Shown here: one piece after another, positions 54,601 to 64,000 of the stretch
How positions within the stretch are numbered: position 1 is the stretch's first letter
Layout: every line of letters starts with the position of its first letter
Assembly: GCA_964019165.1 (NCBI GenBank)
Contig: OZ025268.1
Coordinates: forward strand, 2,961,501 to 3,025,500
Length of the DNA stretch: 64,000 nt
Reading direction: 5' to 3'
Source: Mastigias papua
Lineage: Eukaryota; Cnidaria; Scyphozoa; Rhizostomeae; Mastigiidae
The notes under the pieces: generated by a model
Seen by the model: the letters and a program-made list of their open reading frames with translations, nothing else
The model's database searches: none
What the model was told of the DNA's origin: nothing
Made by a program: the position numbers and the translations under genes

Positions 54601-57600
54601 TTTGATTGCAGATTGAAAAGTGATGAAAATGAGCCAATTTTGGCCAAAAAGTAAGGCTATAGCCTTGGTATTTTAGCCAAAAATGACGAAAATTGAAATT
54701 GACAGACTTTGATTGCAGATTGAAAAGTGATGAAAATGAGCCAATTTTGGCCAAAACGTAAGGCTATAGCCTTGGTATTTTAGCCAAAAATGACGAAAAT
54801 TAAAATTGACAGACTGTGATTGCAGATTGAAAAGTGATGAAAATGAGCCAATTTTGGCCAAAAAGTAAGGCTATAGCCTTGGTATTTTAGCCAAACATGA
54901 CGAAAACTAAAATTGACAGACTGTGATTGCAGATTGAAAAGTGATGAAAATGAGCCAATTTTGGCCAAAGAGTAAGGCTATAGCCTTGGTATTTTAGCCA
55001 AAAATGACGAAAATTGAAATTGACAGACTTTGATTGCAGATTGAAAAGTGATGAAAATGAGCCAATTTTGGCCAAAAAGTAAGGCTATAGCCTTGGTATT
55101 TTAGCCAAAAATGACGAAAATTGAAATTGACAGACTTTGATTGCAGATTGAAAAGTGATGAAAATGAGCCAATTTTGGCCAAAGAGTAAGGCTATAGCCT
55201 TGGTATTTTAGCCAAAAATGACGAAAATTCAAATTGACAGACTGTGATTGCAGATTGAAAAGTGATGAAAATGAGCCAATTTTGGCCAAAAAGTAAGGCT
55301 ATAGCCTTGGTATTTTAGCCAAAAATGACGAAAATTGAAATTGACAGACTTTGATTGCAGATTGAAAAGTGATGAAAATGAGCCAATTCTGGCCAAAAAG
55401 TAAGGCTATAGCCTTGGTATTTTAGCCAAACATGACGAAAATTAAAATTGACAGACTGTGATTGCAGATTGAAAAGTGATGAAAATGAGCCAATTTTGGC
55501 CAAAAAGTAAGGCTATAGCCTTGGTATTTTAGCCAAAAATGACGAAAATTGAAATTGACAGACTTTGATTGCAGATTGAAAAGTGATGAAAATGAGCCAA
55601 TTTTGGCCAAAACGTAAGGCTATAGCCTTGGTATTTTAGCCAAAAATGACGAAAATTGAAATTGACAGACTGTGATTGCAGATTGAAAAGTGATGAAAAT
55701 GAGCCAATTTTGGCCAAAGAGTAAGGCTATAGCCTTGGTATTTTAGCCAAAAATGACGAAAATTGAAATTGACAGACTTTGATTGCAGATTGAAAAGTGA
55801 TGAAAATGAGCCAATTCTGGCCAAAAAGTAAGGCTATAGCCTTGGTATTTTAGCCAAACATGACGAAAATTAAAATTGACAGACTGTGATTGCAGATTGA
55901 AAAGTGATGAAAATGAGCCAATTTTGGCCAAAAAGTAAGGCTATAGCCTTGGTATTTTAGCCAAAAATGACGAAAATTGAAATTGACAGACTTTGATTGC
56001 AGATTGAAAAGTGATGAAAATGAGCCAATTTTGGCCAAAACGTAAGGCTATAGCCTTGGTATTTTAGCCAAAAATGACGAAAATTGAAATTGACAGACTT
56101 TCATTGCAGATTGAAAAGTGATGAAAATGAGCCAATTTTGGCCAAAGAGTAAGGCTATAGCCTTGGTATTTTAGCCAAAAATGACGAAAATTAAAATTGA
56201 CAGACTGTGATTGCAGATTGAAAAGTGATGAAAATGAGCCAATTTTGGCCAAAAAGTAAGGCTATAGCCTTGGTATTTTAGCCAAAAATGACGAAAATTG
56301 AAATTCACAGACTGTGATTGCAGATTGAAAAGTGATGAAAATGAGCCAATTTTGGCCAAAAAGTAAGGCTATAGCCTTGGTATTTTAGCCAAAAATGACG
56401 AAAATTGAAATTGACAGACTTTGATTGCAGATTGAAAAGTGATGAAAATGAGCCAATTTTGGCCAAAAAGTAAGGCTATAGCCTTGGTATTTTAGCCAAA
56501 AATGACGAAAATTAAAATTGACAGACTTTGATTGCAGATTGAAAAGTGATGAAAATGAGCCAATTTTGGCCAAAACGTAAGGCTATAGCCTTGGCATTTT
56601 AGCCAAAAATGACGAAAATTGAAATTGACAGACTTTGATTGCAGATTGAAAAGTGATGAAAATGAGCCAATTTTGGCCAAAGAGTAAGGCTATAGCCTTG
56701 GTATTTTAGCCAAAAATGACGAAAATTGAAATTGACAGACTTTGATTGCAGATTGAAAAGTGATGAAAATGAGCCAATTTTGGCCAAAAAGTAAGGCTAT
56801 AGCCTTGGTATTTTAGCCAAAAATGACGAAAATTGAAATTGACAGACTGTGATTGCAGATTGAAAAGTGATGAAAATGAGCCAATTTTGGCCAAAAAGTA
56901 AGGCTATAGCCTTGGTATTTTAGCCAAAAATGACGAAAATTAAAATTGACAGACTTTGATTGCAGATTGAAAAGTGATGAAAATGAGCCAATTTTGGCCA
57001 AAAAGTAAGGCTATAGCCTTGGTATTTTAGCCAAAAATGACGAAAATTAAAATTGACAGACTTTGATTGCAGATTGAAAAGTGATGAAAATGAGCCAATT
57101 TTGGCCAAAAATTAAGGCTATAGCCTTGGTATTTTAGCCAAAAATGACGAAAATTGAAATTGACAGACTTTCATTGCAGATTGAAAAGTGATGAAAATGA
57201 GCCAATTTTGGCCAAAAAGTAACGCTATAGCCTTGGTATTTTAGCCAAAAATGACGAAAATTATAATTGACAGACTGTGATTGCAGATTGAAAAGTGATG
57301 AAAATGAGCCAATTTTGGCCAAAAAGTAAGGCTATAGCCTTGGTATTTTAGCCAAAAATGACGAAAATTGAAATTGACAGACTGTGATTGCAGATTGAAA
57401 AGTGATGAAAATGAGCCAATTTTGGCCAAAAAGTAAGGCTATAGCCTTGGTATTTTAGCCAAAAATGACGAAAATTGAAATTGACAGACTTTGATTGCAG
57501 ATTGAAAAGTGATGAAAATGAGCCAATTTTGGCCAAAAAGTAAGGCTATAGCCGTGGTAGTTTAGCCAAAAATGACGAAAATTGAAATTGACAGACTTTG

Positions 57601-60549
57601 ATTGCAGATTGAAAAGTGATGAAAATGAGCCAATTTTGGCCAAAAAGTAAGGCTATAGCCTTGGTATTTTAGCCAAAAATGACGAAACTTGAAATTGACA
57701 GACTTTGATTGCAGATTGAAAAGTGATGAAAATGAGCCAATTTTGGCCAAAAATTAAGGCTATAGCCTTGGTATTTTAGCCAAAAATGACGAAAATTAAA
57801 ATTGACAGACTTTGATTGCAGATTGAAAAGTGATGAAAATGAGCCAATTTTGGCCAAAAAGTAAGGCTATAGCCTTGGTATTTTAGCCAAACATGACGAA
57901 AATTTAAATTGACAGACTGTGATTGCAGATTGAAAAGTGATGAAAATGAGCCAATTTTGGCCAAAAAGTAAGGCTATAGCCTTGGTATTTTAGCCAAAAA
58001 TGACGAAAATTGAAATTGACAGACTGTGATTGCAGATTGAAAAGTGATGAAAATGAGCCAATTTTGGCCAAAGAGTAAGGCTATAGCCTTGGTATTTTAG
58101 CCAAAAATGACGAAAATTGAAATTGACAGACTTTGATTGCAGATTGAAAAGTGATGAAAATGAGCCAATTTTGGCCTAAAATTAAGGCTATAGCCTTGGT
58201 ATTTTAGCCAAAAATGACGAAAATTAAAATTGACAGACTTTGATTGCAGATTGAAAAGTGATGAAAATGAGCCAATTTTGGCCAAAAAGTAACGCTATAG
58301 CCTTGGTATTTTAGCCAAAAATGACGAAAATTATAATTGACAGACTGTGATTGCAGATTGAAAAGTGATGAAAATGAGCCAATTTTGGCCAAAAAGTAAG
58401 GCTATAGCCTTGGTATTTTAGCCAAAAATGACGAAAATTGAAATTGACAGACTGTGATTGCAGATTGAAAAGTGATGAAAATGAGCCAATTTTGGCCAAA
58501 AAGTAAGGCTATAGCCTTGGTATTTTAGCCAAAAATGACGAAAATTGAAATTGACAGACTTTGATTGCAGATTGAAAAGTGATGAAAATGAGCCAATTTT
58601 GGCCAAAAAGTAAGGCTATAGCCGTGGTAGTTTAGCCAAAAATGACGAAAATTATAATTGACAGACTGTGATTGCAGATTGAAAAGTGATGAAAATGAGC
58701 CAATTTTGGCCAAAAAGTAAGGCTATAGCCTTGGTATTTTAGCCAAAAATGACGAAAATTGAAATTGACAGACTGTGATTGCAGATTGAAAAGTGATGAA
58801 AATGAGCCAATTTTGGCCAAAAAGTAAGGCTATAGCCTTGGTATTTTAGCCAAAAATGACGAAAATTGAAATTGACAGACTTTGATTGCAGATTGAAAAG
58901 TGATGAAAATGAGCCAATTTTGGCCAAAAAGTAAGGCTATAGCCTTGGTATTTTAGCCAAAAATGACGAAAATTGAAATTGACAGACTTTGATTGCAGAT
59001 TGAAAAGTGATGAAAATGAGCCAATTTTGGCCAAAAAGTAAGGCTATAGCCTTGGTAGTTTAGCCAAAAATGACGAAAATTGAAATTGACAGACTTTGAT
59101 TGCAGATTGAAAAGTGATGAAAATGAGCCAATTTTGGCCAAAAAGTAAGGCTGTAGCCTTGGTATTTTAGCCAAAAATGACGAAAATTGAAATTGACAGA
59201 CTTTGATTGCAGATTGAAAAGTGATGAAAATGAGCCAATTTTGGCCAAAAAGTAAGGCTATAGCCTTGGTATTTTAGCCAAAAATGACGAAACTTGAAAT
59301 TGACAGACTTTGATTGCAGATTGAAAAGTGATGAAAATGAGCCAATTTTGGCCAAAAATTAAGGCTATAGCCTTGGTATTTTAGCCAAAAATGACGAAAA
59401 TTAAAATTGACAGACTGTGATTGCAGATTGAAAAGTGATGAAAATGAGCCAATTTTGGCCAAAAAGTAAGGCTATAGCCTTGGTATTTTAGCCAAAAATG
59501 ACGAAAATTGAAATTGACAGACTTTGATTGCAGATTGAAAAGTGATGAAAATGAGCCAATTTTGGCCAAAAAGTAAGGCTATAGCCTTGGTATTTTAGCC
59601 AAAAATGACGAAAATTAAAATTGACAGACTGTGATTGCAGATTGAAAAGTGATGAAAATGAGCCAATTTTGGCCAAAAAGTAAGGCTATAGCCTTGGTAT
59701 TTTAGCCAAAAATGACGAAAATTGAAATTGACAGACTTTGATTGCAGATTGAAAAGTGATGAAAATGAGCCAATTTTGGCCAAAGAGTAAGGCTATAGCC
59801 TTGGTATTTTAGCCAAAAATGACGAAAATTGAAATTGACAGACTGTGATTGCAGATTGAAAAGTGATGAAAATGAGCCAATTTTGGCCAACAAGTAAGGC
59901 TATAGCCTTGGTATTTTAGCCAAAAATGACGAAAATTGAAATTGACAGACTTTGATTGCAGATTGAAAAGTGATGAAAATGAGCCAATTTTGGCCAAAAA
60001 GTAAGGCTATAGCCTTGGTATTTTAGCCAAAAATGACGAAAATTGAAATTGACAGACTTTGATTGCAGATTGAAAAGTGATGAAAATGAGCCAATTTTGG
60101 CCAAAAAGTAAGGCTATAGCCTTGGTATTTTAGCCACAAATAACGAAAATTGAAATTGACAGACTTTGATTGCAGATTGAAAAGTGATGAAAATGAGCCA
60201 ATTTTGGCCAAAAAGTAAGGCTATAGCCTTGGTATTTTAGCCAAAAATGACGAAAATTAAAATTGACAGACTTTGATTGCAGATTGAAAAGTGATGAAAA
60301 TGAGCCAATTTTGGCCAAAAAGTAAGGCTATAGCCTTGGTATTTTAGCCAAAAATGACGAAAATTAAAATTGACAGACTTTGATTGCAGATTGAAAAGTG
60401 ATGAAAATGAGCCAATTTTGGCCAAAGAGTAAGGCTATAGCCTTGGTAGTTTAGCCAAAAATGACGAAAATTAAAATTGAGAGACTTTGATTGCAGATTG
60501 AAAAGTGATGAAAATGAGCCAATTTTGGCCGAAAAGTAAGGCTATAGCT

Positions 60550-62082
60550 TTTGTAGCGAAATGTGCTGGTGGAGTTGCAGGGTGTGTAAGGTGGCAGTGG
60601 TAACTGATGATACCAAAGTGATGGTGTGTCAGAGAACTGTAAGGAGTGTGAAGCTTGTAGGTAGGACCATTGAACGATTTAAATTGTGGAGCATGTCAAC
60701 CCTGGTCAATACATGTAAAGGTCATCCATGCTTTGAAAATGGTGCTGCTGCTACGTGTCCCATTGACAACGAATTAAACGTCGTTGAGATGACTGTATGA
60801 GCCCGCGTCTCTGAACTAATATGAATATCATAAATGGTTCCCATTCGTGATTAACTACTAGAATAGCTCCTCCTCAGTCACTATTAATTGTGAAAATGAG
60901 AATGGACAATAATCAGTCTTGACTGGTCGCGAACTTGACGCATATTTCGTGTATGAGGAAGGTTATGGTCTTGGTGTCGTTACGGAAGCAGGCCATTTTT
61001 GTACTGTCTGTATGCTTACTGAAAAAGCAAGGCTACATGTCTTATTTATAGAATAAAGATGAGATAAGGTTTCGTTCAGTCCAAGGTTGCTCAAAAAGTA
61101 ATTGTATACCCTTGGAAACTGGATCAAAATCGGCCTAATTGTCACTCTTTCGATTAGTAGCCAAAAAGTGGTAGTAGCCATAAATGATGGCAGGATGTAT
61201 ATGAACTGCAGGAAACTTCTTTGGATATCAGTGATATATCAGTGTCAGCTCGCTCCCTAAAGCTGGATAATGGTCAAGTGATCAAGAGGCTTAATGCAAA
61301 ACAACAAGAGTGCTACTCTTGGGCTGTGTTCAAGGTCAAAGGTACAATGAAGAAGCCTTTCTGACAACAAAGGACATGACTGCAGTGTTTAAACCTGTTA
61401 TGTCTTTAGCTCTTAGATCGTATAAGAAATTAATAATATATGCTCTGCGGCATATCAAATGCTATTATAAGTGTACAACAGACTTCAGATTTCACGAGGT
61501 TATATTCAGTGTGAAGACAATTGCTTAGTTTCAAAGCAAAATATACCAGGATATCACAAAATCCAGATATCTGTTATTACATGGGTCTGCTTGAAAACAG
61601 GTGCGATTAAGAGATACATAGTGACGTTACATCCTACGGGTTGTCTGCTACTCCGAAATACGAGTCAAATAACAATAATACTTCAAAGAGAACAGCAAAG
61701 GACATATCCTGACATTCTAATCTGCGGTTAAACTTTAGAACGACTTCGAAAGGAAAAGTGAAAGTGAATTGTAGGCGCATCTTATGAATAGCATCATTTA
61801 CACAATAATTCAACTAGCAAAGCTCTAATTACAGGACAACAAGACTACATGGAGAGTACTTTCTAAATAGAAGAAAATGAAAGTGGGCTTCCGAGTCTTA
61901 TCAACAGAACCATAAACGAATTCTTGTTATCTGACGATTTCACGAGCTCATAATTATCTGAAGAAAATACACAAAAATGTCGAGGATTTTTCCCATGATA
62001 CACTTTACAATTAAAATACAAGTAAAATACAAAACAATAGTAACAGGCTGTTCATTACAAAATACTCTGCCGCACATACATG
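60550..62082. other. right flank of the satellite, no gene recognised
   Basis: Open frames at 60561-60800, 61310-61528 and 61471-61731 (+) have no domain I recognise and no supporting splice structure. A decayed satellite-like unit lies at 61081-61117 (see next entry). The part next to 62083 is probably the 3' UTR of the minus-strand gene. Confidence 0.45.
61081..61117 (+). repeat. decayed satellite-like unit
   Basis: CCAAGGTTGCTCAAAAAGTA followed by ATTGTATACCCTTGG aligns in register with the satellite core (CCAATTTTGGCCAAAAAGTA, then AGGCTATAGCCTTGG). Most positions are identical and the orientation is the same, about 530 bp beyond the end of the array. AGTAGCCAAAAAGTGGTAGTAGCC at 61156-61179 may be a second scrap. 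Confidence 0.5.
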
Positions 62083-62712
62083 AAGCTACTTTTTTGCAAG
62101 CTTCAATACGATACCTTTCCTCACAGTGCCCTGGTCGACAGGTGACGATTTCAACTCTGTCATAAGCCTAACCGTCCATTTCTCGTCCTCCTCCTCATTC
62201 AGAGGTTGCTCTTGAGTAGGTGATACAAGTTCGCTATCAGAAGAGTTTAAGGACGAGGGGATTGACTCTCTTTCTGAAACTTTGTCTTCGGATACAGCCG
62301 TGTCATTAGCATCATTTGCCGTAAGCGACGTGTCCCTACTTACTGTATGGGTCGAGCTCATGACAGGACTTTCGTCGTCTAGACTAACAAGTTCCTCGCC
62401 TTCTAATGGAAAAGTTCTACAAGGCCATGGCAATACTCTGTTCTCCTCCACATTGGATTGCAAAGTCCATGCTGGGGGTTTATTACTTTTTGCAGACGAT
62501 GGAGTAGCCAGCACAAACTCACTAGGTGTGTGCGCGCTACCAGGTGTATCAGGGTGAGATGGTGAGTATGGTTCAGGGGTATTGCACTCAGAACTTTTTC
62601 GGCTTGAGCGTGCTCTTTTTAAAGGCAACTGGAAGAATGCAGTGAATTTATGGTGCTCTGATTCCTCATACCTGCTGTGTCTTTGCGAATATGAAGAATC
62701 ACTAGTATCCTC
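62083..62712 (-). CDS. terminal coding exon of an unidentified Ser/Thr-Pro-rich nuclear-type protein
   Basis: I do not recognise this family. On the minus strand a good acceptor (TTTTTGCTTTCCAG, ending at 62713) opens a phase-0 exon starting EDTSDSSYSQRH. It stays open for 209 codons to a TAG at 62083-62085. No ATG opens the frame, so this is the last coding exon of a longer gene whose other exons lie to the right. It encodes a probably disordered region. HHKFTAFFQLPLKRARSSRK, about residues 20-40, combines an aromatic pair with a basic cluster that could serve as a nuclear signal. Many S/T-P sites follow (TPEP, SPSH, TPGS, TPSE, TPSS, SPVM, SPTQ, SPVD), then an acidic NEEEDEKW stretch and a basic C-terminus ending KLAKK. 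A proline-directed kinase substrate in the nucleus is a reasonable guess, not a finding. The + strand frame at 62282-62557 is its shadow. Confidence 0.6.
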
Positions 62713-64000
62713 CTGGAAAGCAAAAAGTAGACATCATTTCAAATAAAGAACGCTGAAGCACAGTGGCAAGCTAATAGCTAGAGACAAACAAACAACTCTT
62801 TTCATTCTCCCCTTGTCATTCCGCCGGATATTCCCGACAGCATTTTCCAAAGACAGGGAGTTCCACCAACAAAAATTTTGCGGAGCTAAAAATTTCTTGG
62901 AGTTATCTTAGGATCTATTGAAAAATGTTGTCCTAAATCTGAATATCGTTCTATTATTTTCATCGTCAATTGATCTATAATGTTGGCAGAGCTAAAAGTA
63001 TCCGCAAAAATCCCTGGTTGAGCTGATTTCTAAATTGCTCTCTGGCAGACGTATCCAGTGGGAGGGCCTCGGAATGTAACTATGGTCCTAGAATCTAAGG
63101 CCCTGGATAAATGGAAGTTTTCACCATAGGGCTGGAACCTCAGCCCGTCTAGTTTGTATATGGTTCTGAAAATCACGGTGGATGCTCCCGAAAATGGAGA
63201 GAAGGGCTAATATTGTTTGCAGTCATACATCAACAAAAAGCCAGTTGCTGCCAATTTTGTTCTAGTTGTCAGTATGCAGCTATTGCCCGTTTCCTTTTCA
63301 TAGCAATCAGCTTTTATGTCGTAAGAAGACCATAAAATTGAAGTAGTAACTACAATAATGAGCATGATTAAACAGTTATCTGTGCAAGCAAACTTCGTAT
63401 GTTAATTCACGGCGCCATTTCATTTCAGCCATATGGCGGCAAGTTAATCGCAAATATTTTCATCTCGGGTAAGAGGTTTGAAATTTCCGCCCTATATTGA
63501 AAACTCCCATGTAGCCAGGACCTTGCTGTCTTAGAAGTGTTAGAATTAAGTCTCATTCAAAGCGAGGACCAGATGTACTATCATGCTCTGGATGGGACTG
63601 CGAAATGTAATACTTTTTGTCTTTATTCTTTAAATATTGATAGCAAAAACAGATTTCCAAAAATACTACTACGACTCTAAAACTGACTGCAGTCAAAAAC
63701 ATCAGCTAAGTAGTGCTGTACAACCAAACTATAAAATGACATTAATATATCAAGATATTTGCAAAAAACAAAATCCCTCCAACAATAGCACATTCTACCG
63801 AATCATTGATTTGAGGACATGGCAATATCCGCTACAAGCCAATAATATTAACAATATGATAATAATAATATGAGTTGTTTAGCAGGATACAAGCGTCAAC
63901 ATAATCATGCTGTTATCAACGTCTGTATCGCTTAAAAAAGAAAAGAAAATATAAACAACGGTTCTTTTTTATAAGCAACAGTCAAACTAAAAGTACTTTA
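62713..64000. other. upstream intron or 5' flank of the 62-kb gene
   Basis: No exon can be placed with confidence. Near 63411-63443 lie AAATGGCGCC (minus strand) and ATATGGCGGC (plus strand), a GC-rich pair in AT-rich surroundings. They could be promoter elements or the start of a first exon on the minus strand. The + frame at 63637-63873 is AT-rich and not credible as protein. Confidence 0.35.

Larger units (their letters stand above)
12705..60549 (+). repeat. 107-bp satellite array, about 47.8 kb
   Basis: About 445 head-to-tail copies of a 107-bp unit (consensus by eye 36 G+C, 33.6%; 42 A and 29 T on this strand), all in the same orientation. Landmarks in order are GTATTTTAGCC, TGACGAAAATT, GACAGAC, GATTGCAGATTG, TGATGAAAATGAGCC, the palindrome TTTTGGCCAAAA and the palindrome AAGGCTATAGCCTT. 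The first copy (12711-12789) lacks about 30 bp of the middle and the last fades at TATAGCTTTTGTAGC near 60556. Most units differ from the consensus at only a few recurrent sites: the bases after GGCCA, G/A/C in AATT-N-AAATT, T/G in GACT-N-TG, T/C in CAATT-N-TGG and T/C in CTTGG-N-ATTTT. Such homogeneity over 48 kb implies recent amplification or active unequal exchange. It is not a gene: the period is not a multiple of three, and the repeated minus-strand open frames begin at TTG. The location suggests heterochromatin, possibly centromeric or pericentromeric (inference). Confidence 0.98.

Noticed and set aside
12796..60425. Hundreds of overlapping 62-codon open frames on the minus strand, one per satellite unit
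   Set aside because: They begin at TTG, not ATG. The 107-bp period is not a multiple of three, so every frame passes through two registers and stops in the third. Identical peptides simply reflect identical DNA.
12790..60540. Possible hammerhead ribozyme in the satellite unit (TGATGA and CGAAAA both present)
   Set aside because: The core would need CTGATGA, but the unit has GTGATGA. The stretch between the two blocks does not close a stem II with the right ends, and no cleavage-site helix can be drawn.
12705..60549. CRISPR-like array
   Set aside because: The repeat is continuous, with no unique spacers between conserved repeats, and the sequence is animal DNA.
60561..60800. Cys/Val-rich + strand frame right after the satellite
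   Set aside because: 79 codons, no recognised motif, no splice or promoter context; probably chance.
62282..62557. + strand frame opposite the Ser/Thr-Pro-rich exon
   Set aside because: Shadow of the longer minus-strand exon, which has a proper acceptor and stop.

Overview
The window is eukaryotic, animal nuclear DNA, AT-rich, with spliced genes, non-LTR retrotransposon remnants, TA-flanked MITEs, long microsatellites and a very large satellite array. The short-N-terminus, apparently intronless class A GPCR and the two LINE 3' ends look like cnidarian (probably anthozoan) sequence. That placement is an inference, because no marker gene here fixes the taxon.

Left arm, 1-5.3 kb: the 3' half of a shugoshin gene lies on the + strand. 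It has one long central exon (251-1049) followed by small exons at 1465-1523 and 2772-2797, and possibly a last one at 3125-3211. The spliced product rebuilds the conserved basic C-terminal shugoshin box. A complete single-exon rhodopsin-like GPCR (4283-5290, - strand) faces it tail to tail.

Repeat-rich spacer, 7-12.4 kb: three long (TA)n tracts are interrupted by two TA-flanked palindromic elements. One is a foldback with nested hairpins (7160-7327) and the other a 186-bp pogo/Tigger-like MITE (7517-7702). Then come a 14-bp minisatellite, (CAT)n tracts, two converging LINE 3' ends (9327-9884 on +, about 10215-10955 on -) and a ~60-bp minisatellite (11403-11643) that is recognisably related to the large satellite.

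Satellite, about 12.7-60.5 kb: roughly 47.8 kb of a 107-bp AT-rich (about 34% GC) tandem repeat, some 445 units, all in one orientation. It is broken only by a 200-N gap and scattered small indels. Each unit carries two perfect palindromes and roughly helically phased A-tracts. Variant markers show higher-order repeats of 8, 10, 12, 17, 18, 24, 25 and 29 units and regional subfamilies. It is not coding: 107 is not a multiple of three, and the recurrent 62-codon open frames on the - strand start at TTG and are by-products of the repeat. This array is the most notable feature and is a candidate centromeric, pericentromeric or other heterochromatic block.

Right arm, 60.55-64 kb: about 1.5 kb without a recognisable gene, containing one decayed satellite-like unit, is followed by the terminal coding exon (62083-62712, - strand) of an unidentified Ser/Thr-Pro-rich, acidic, probably nuclear protein. 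The window ends in that gene's upstream intron or 5' flank. No RNA genes, CRISPR arrays or bacterial-type operons are visible. The three protein genes show no sign of working as a unit.
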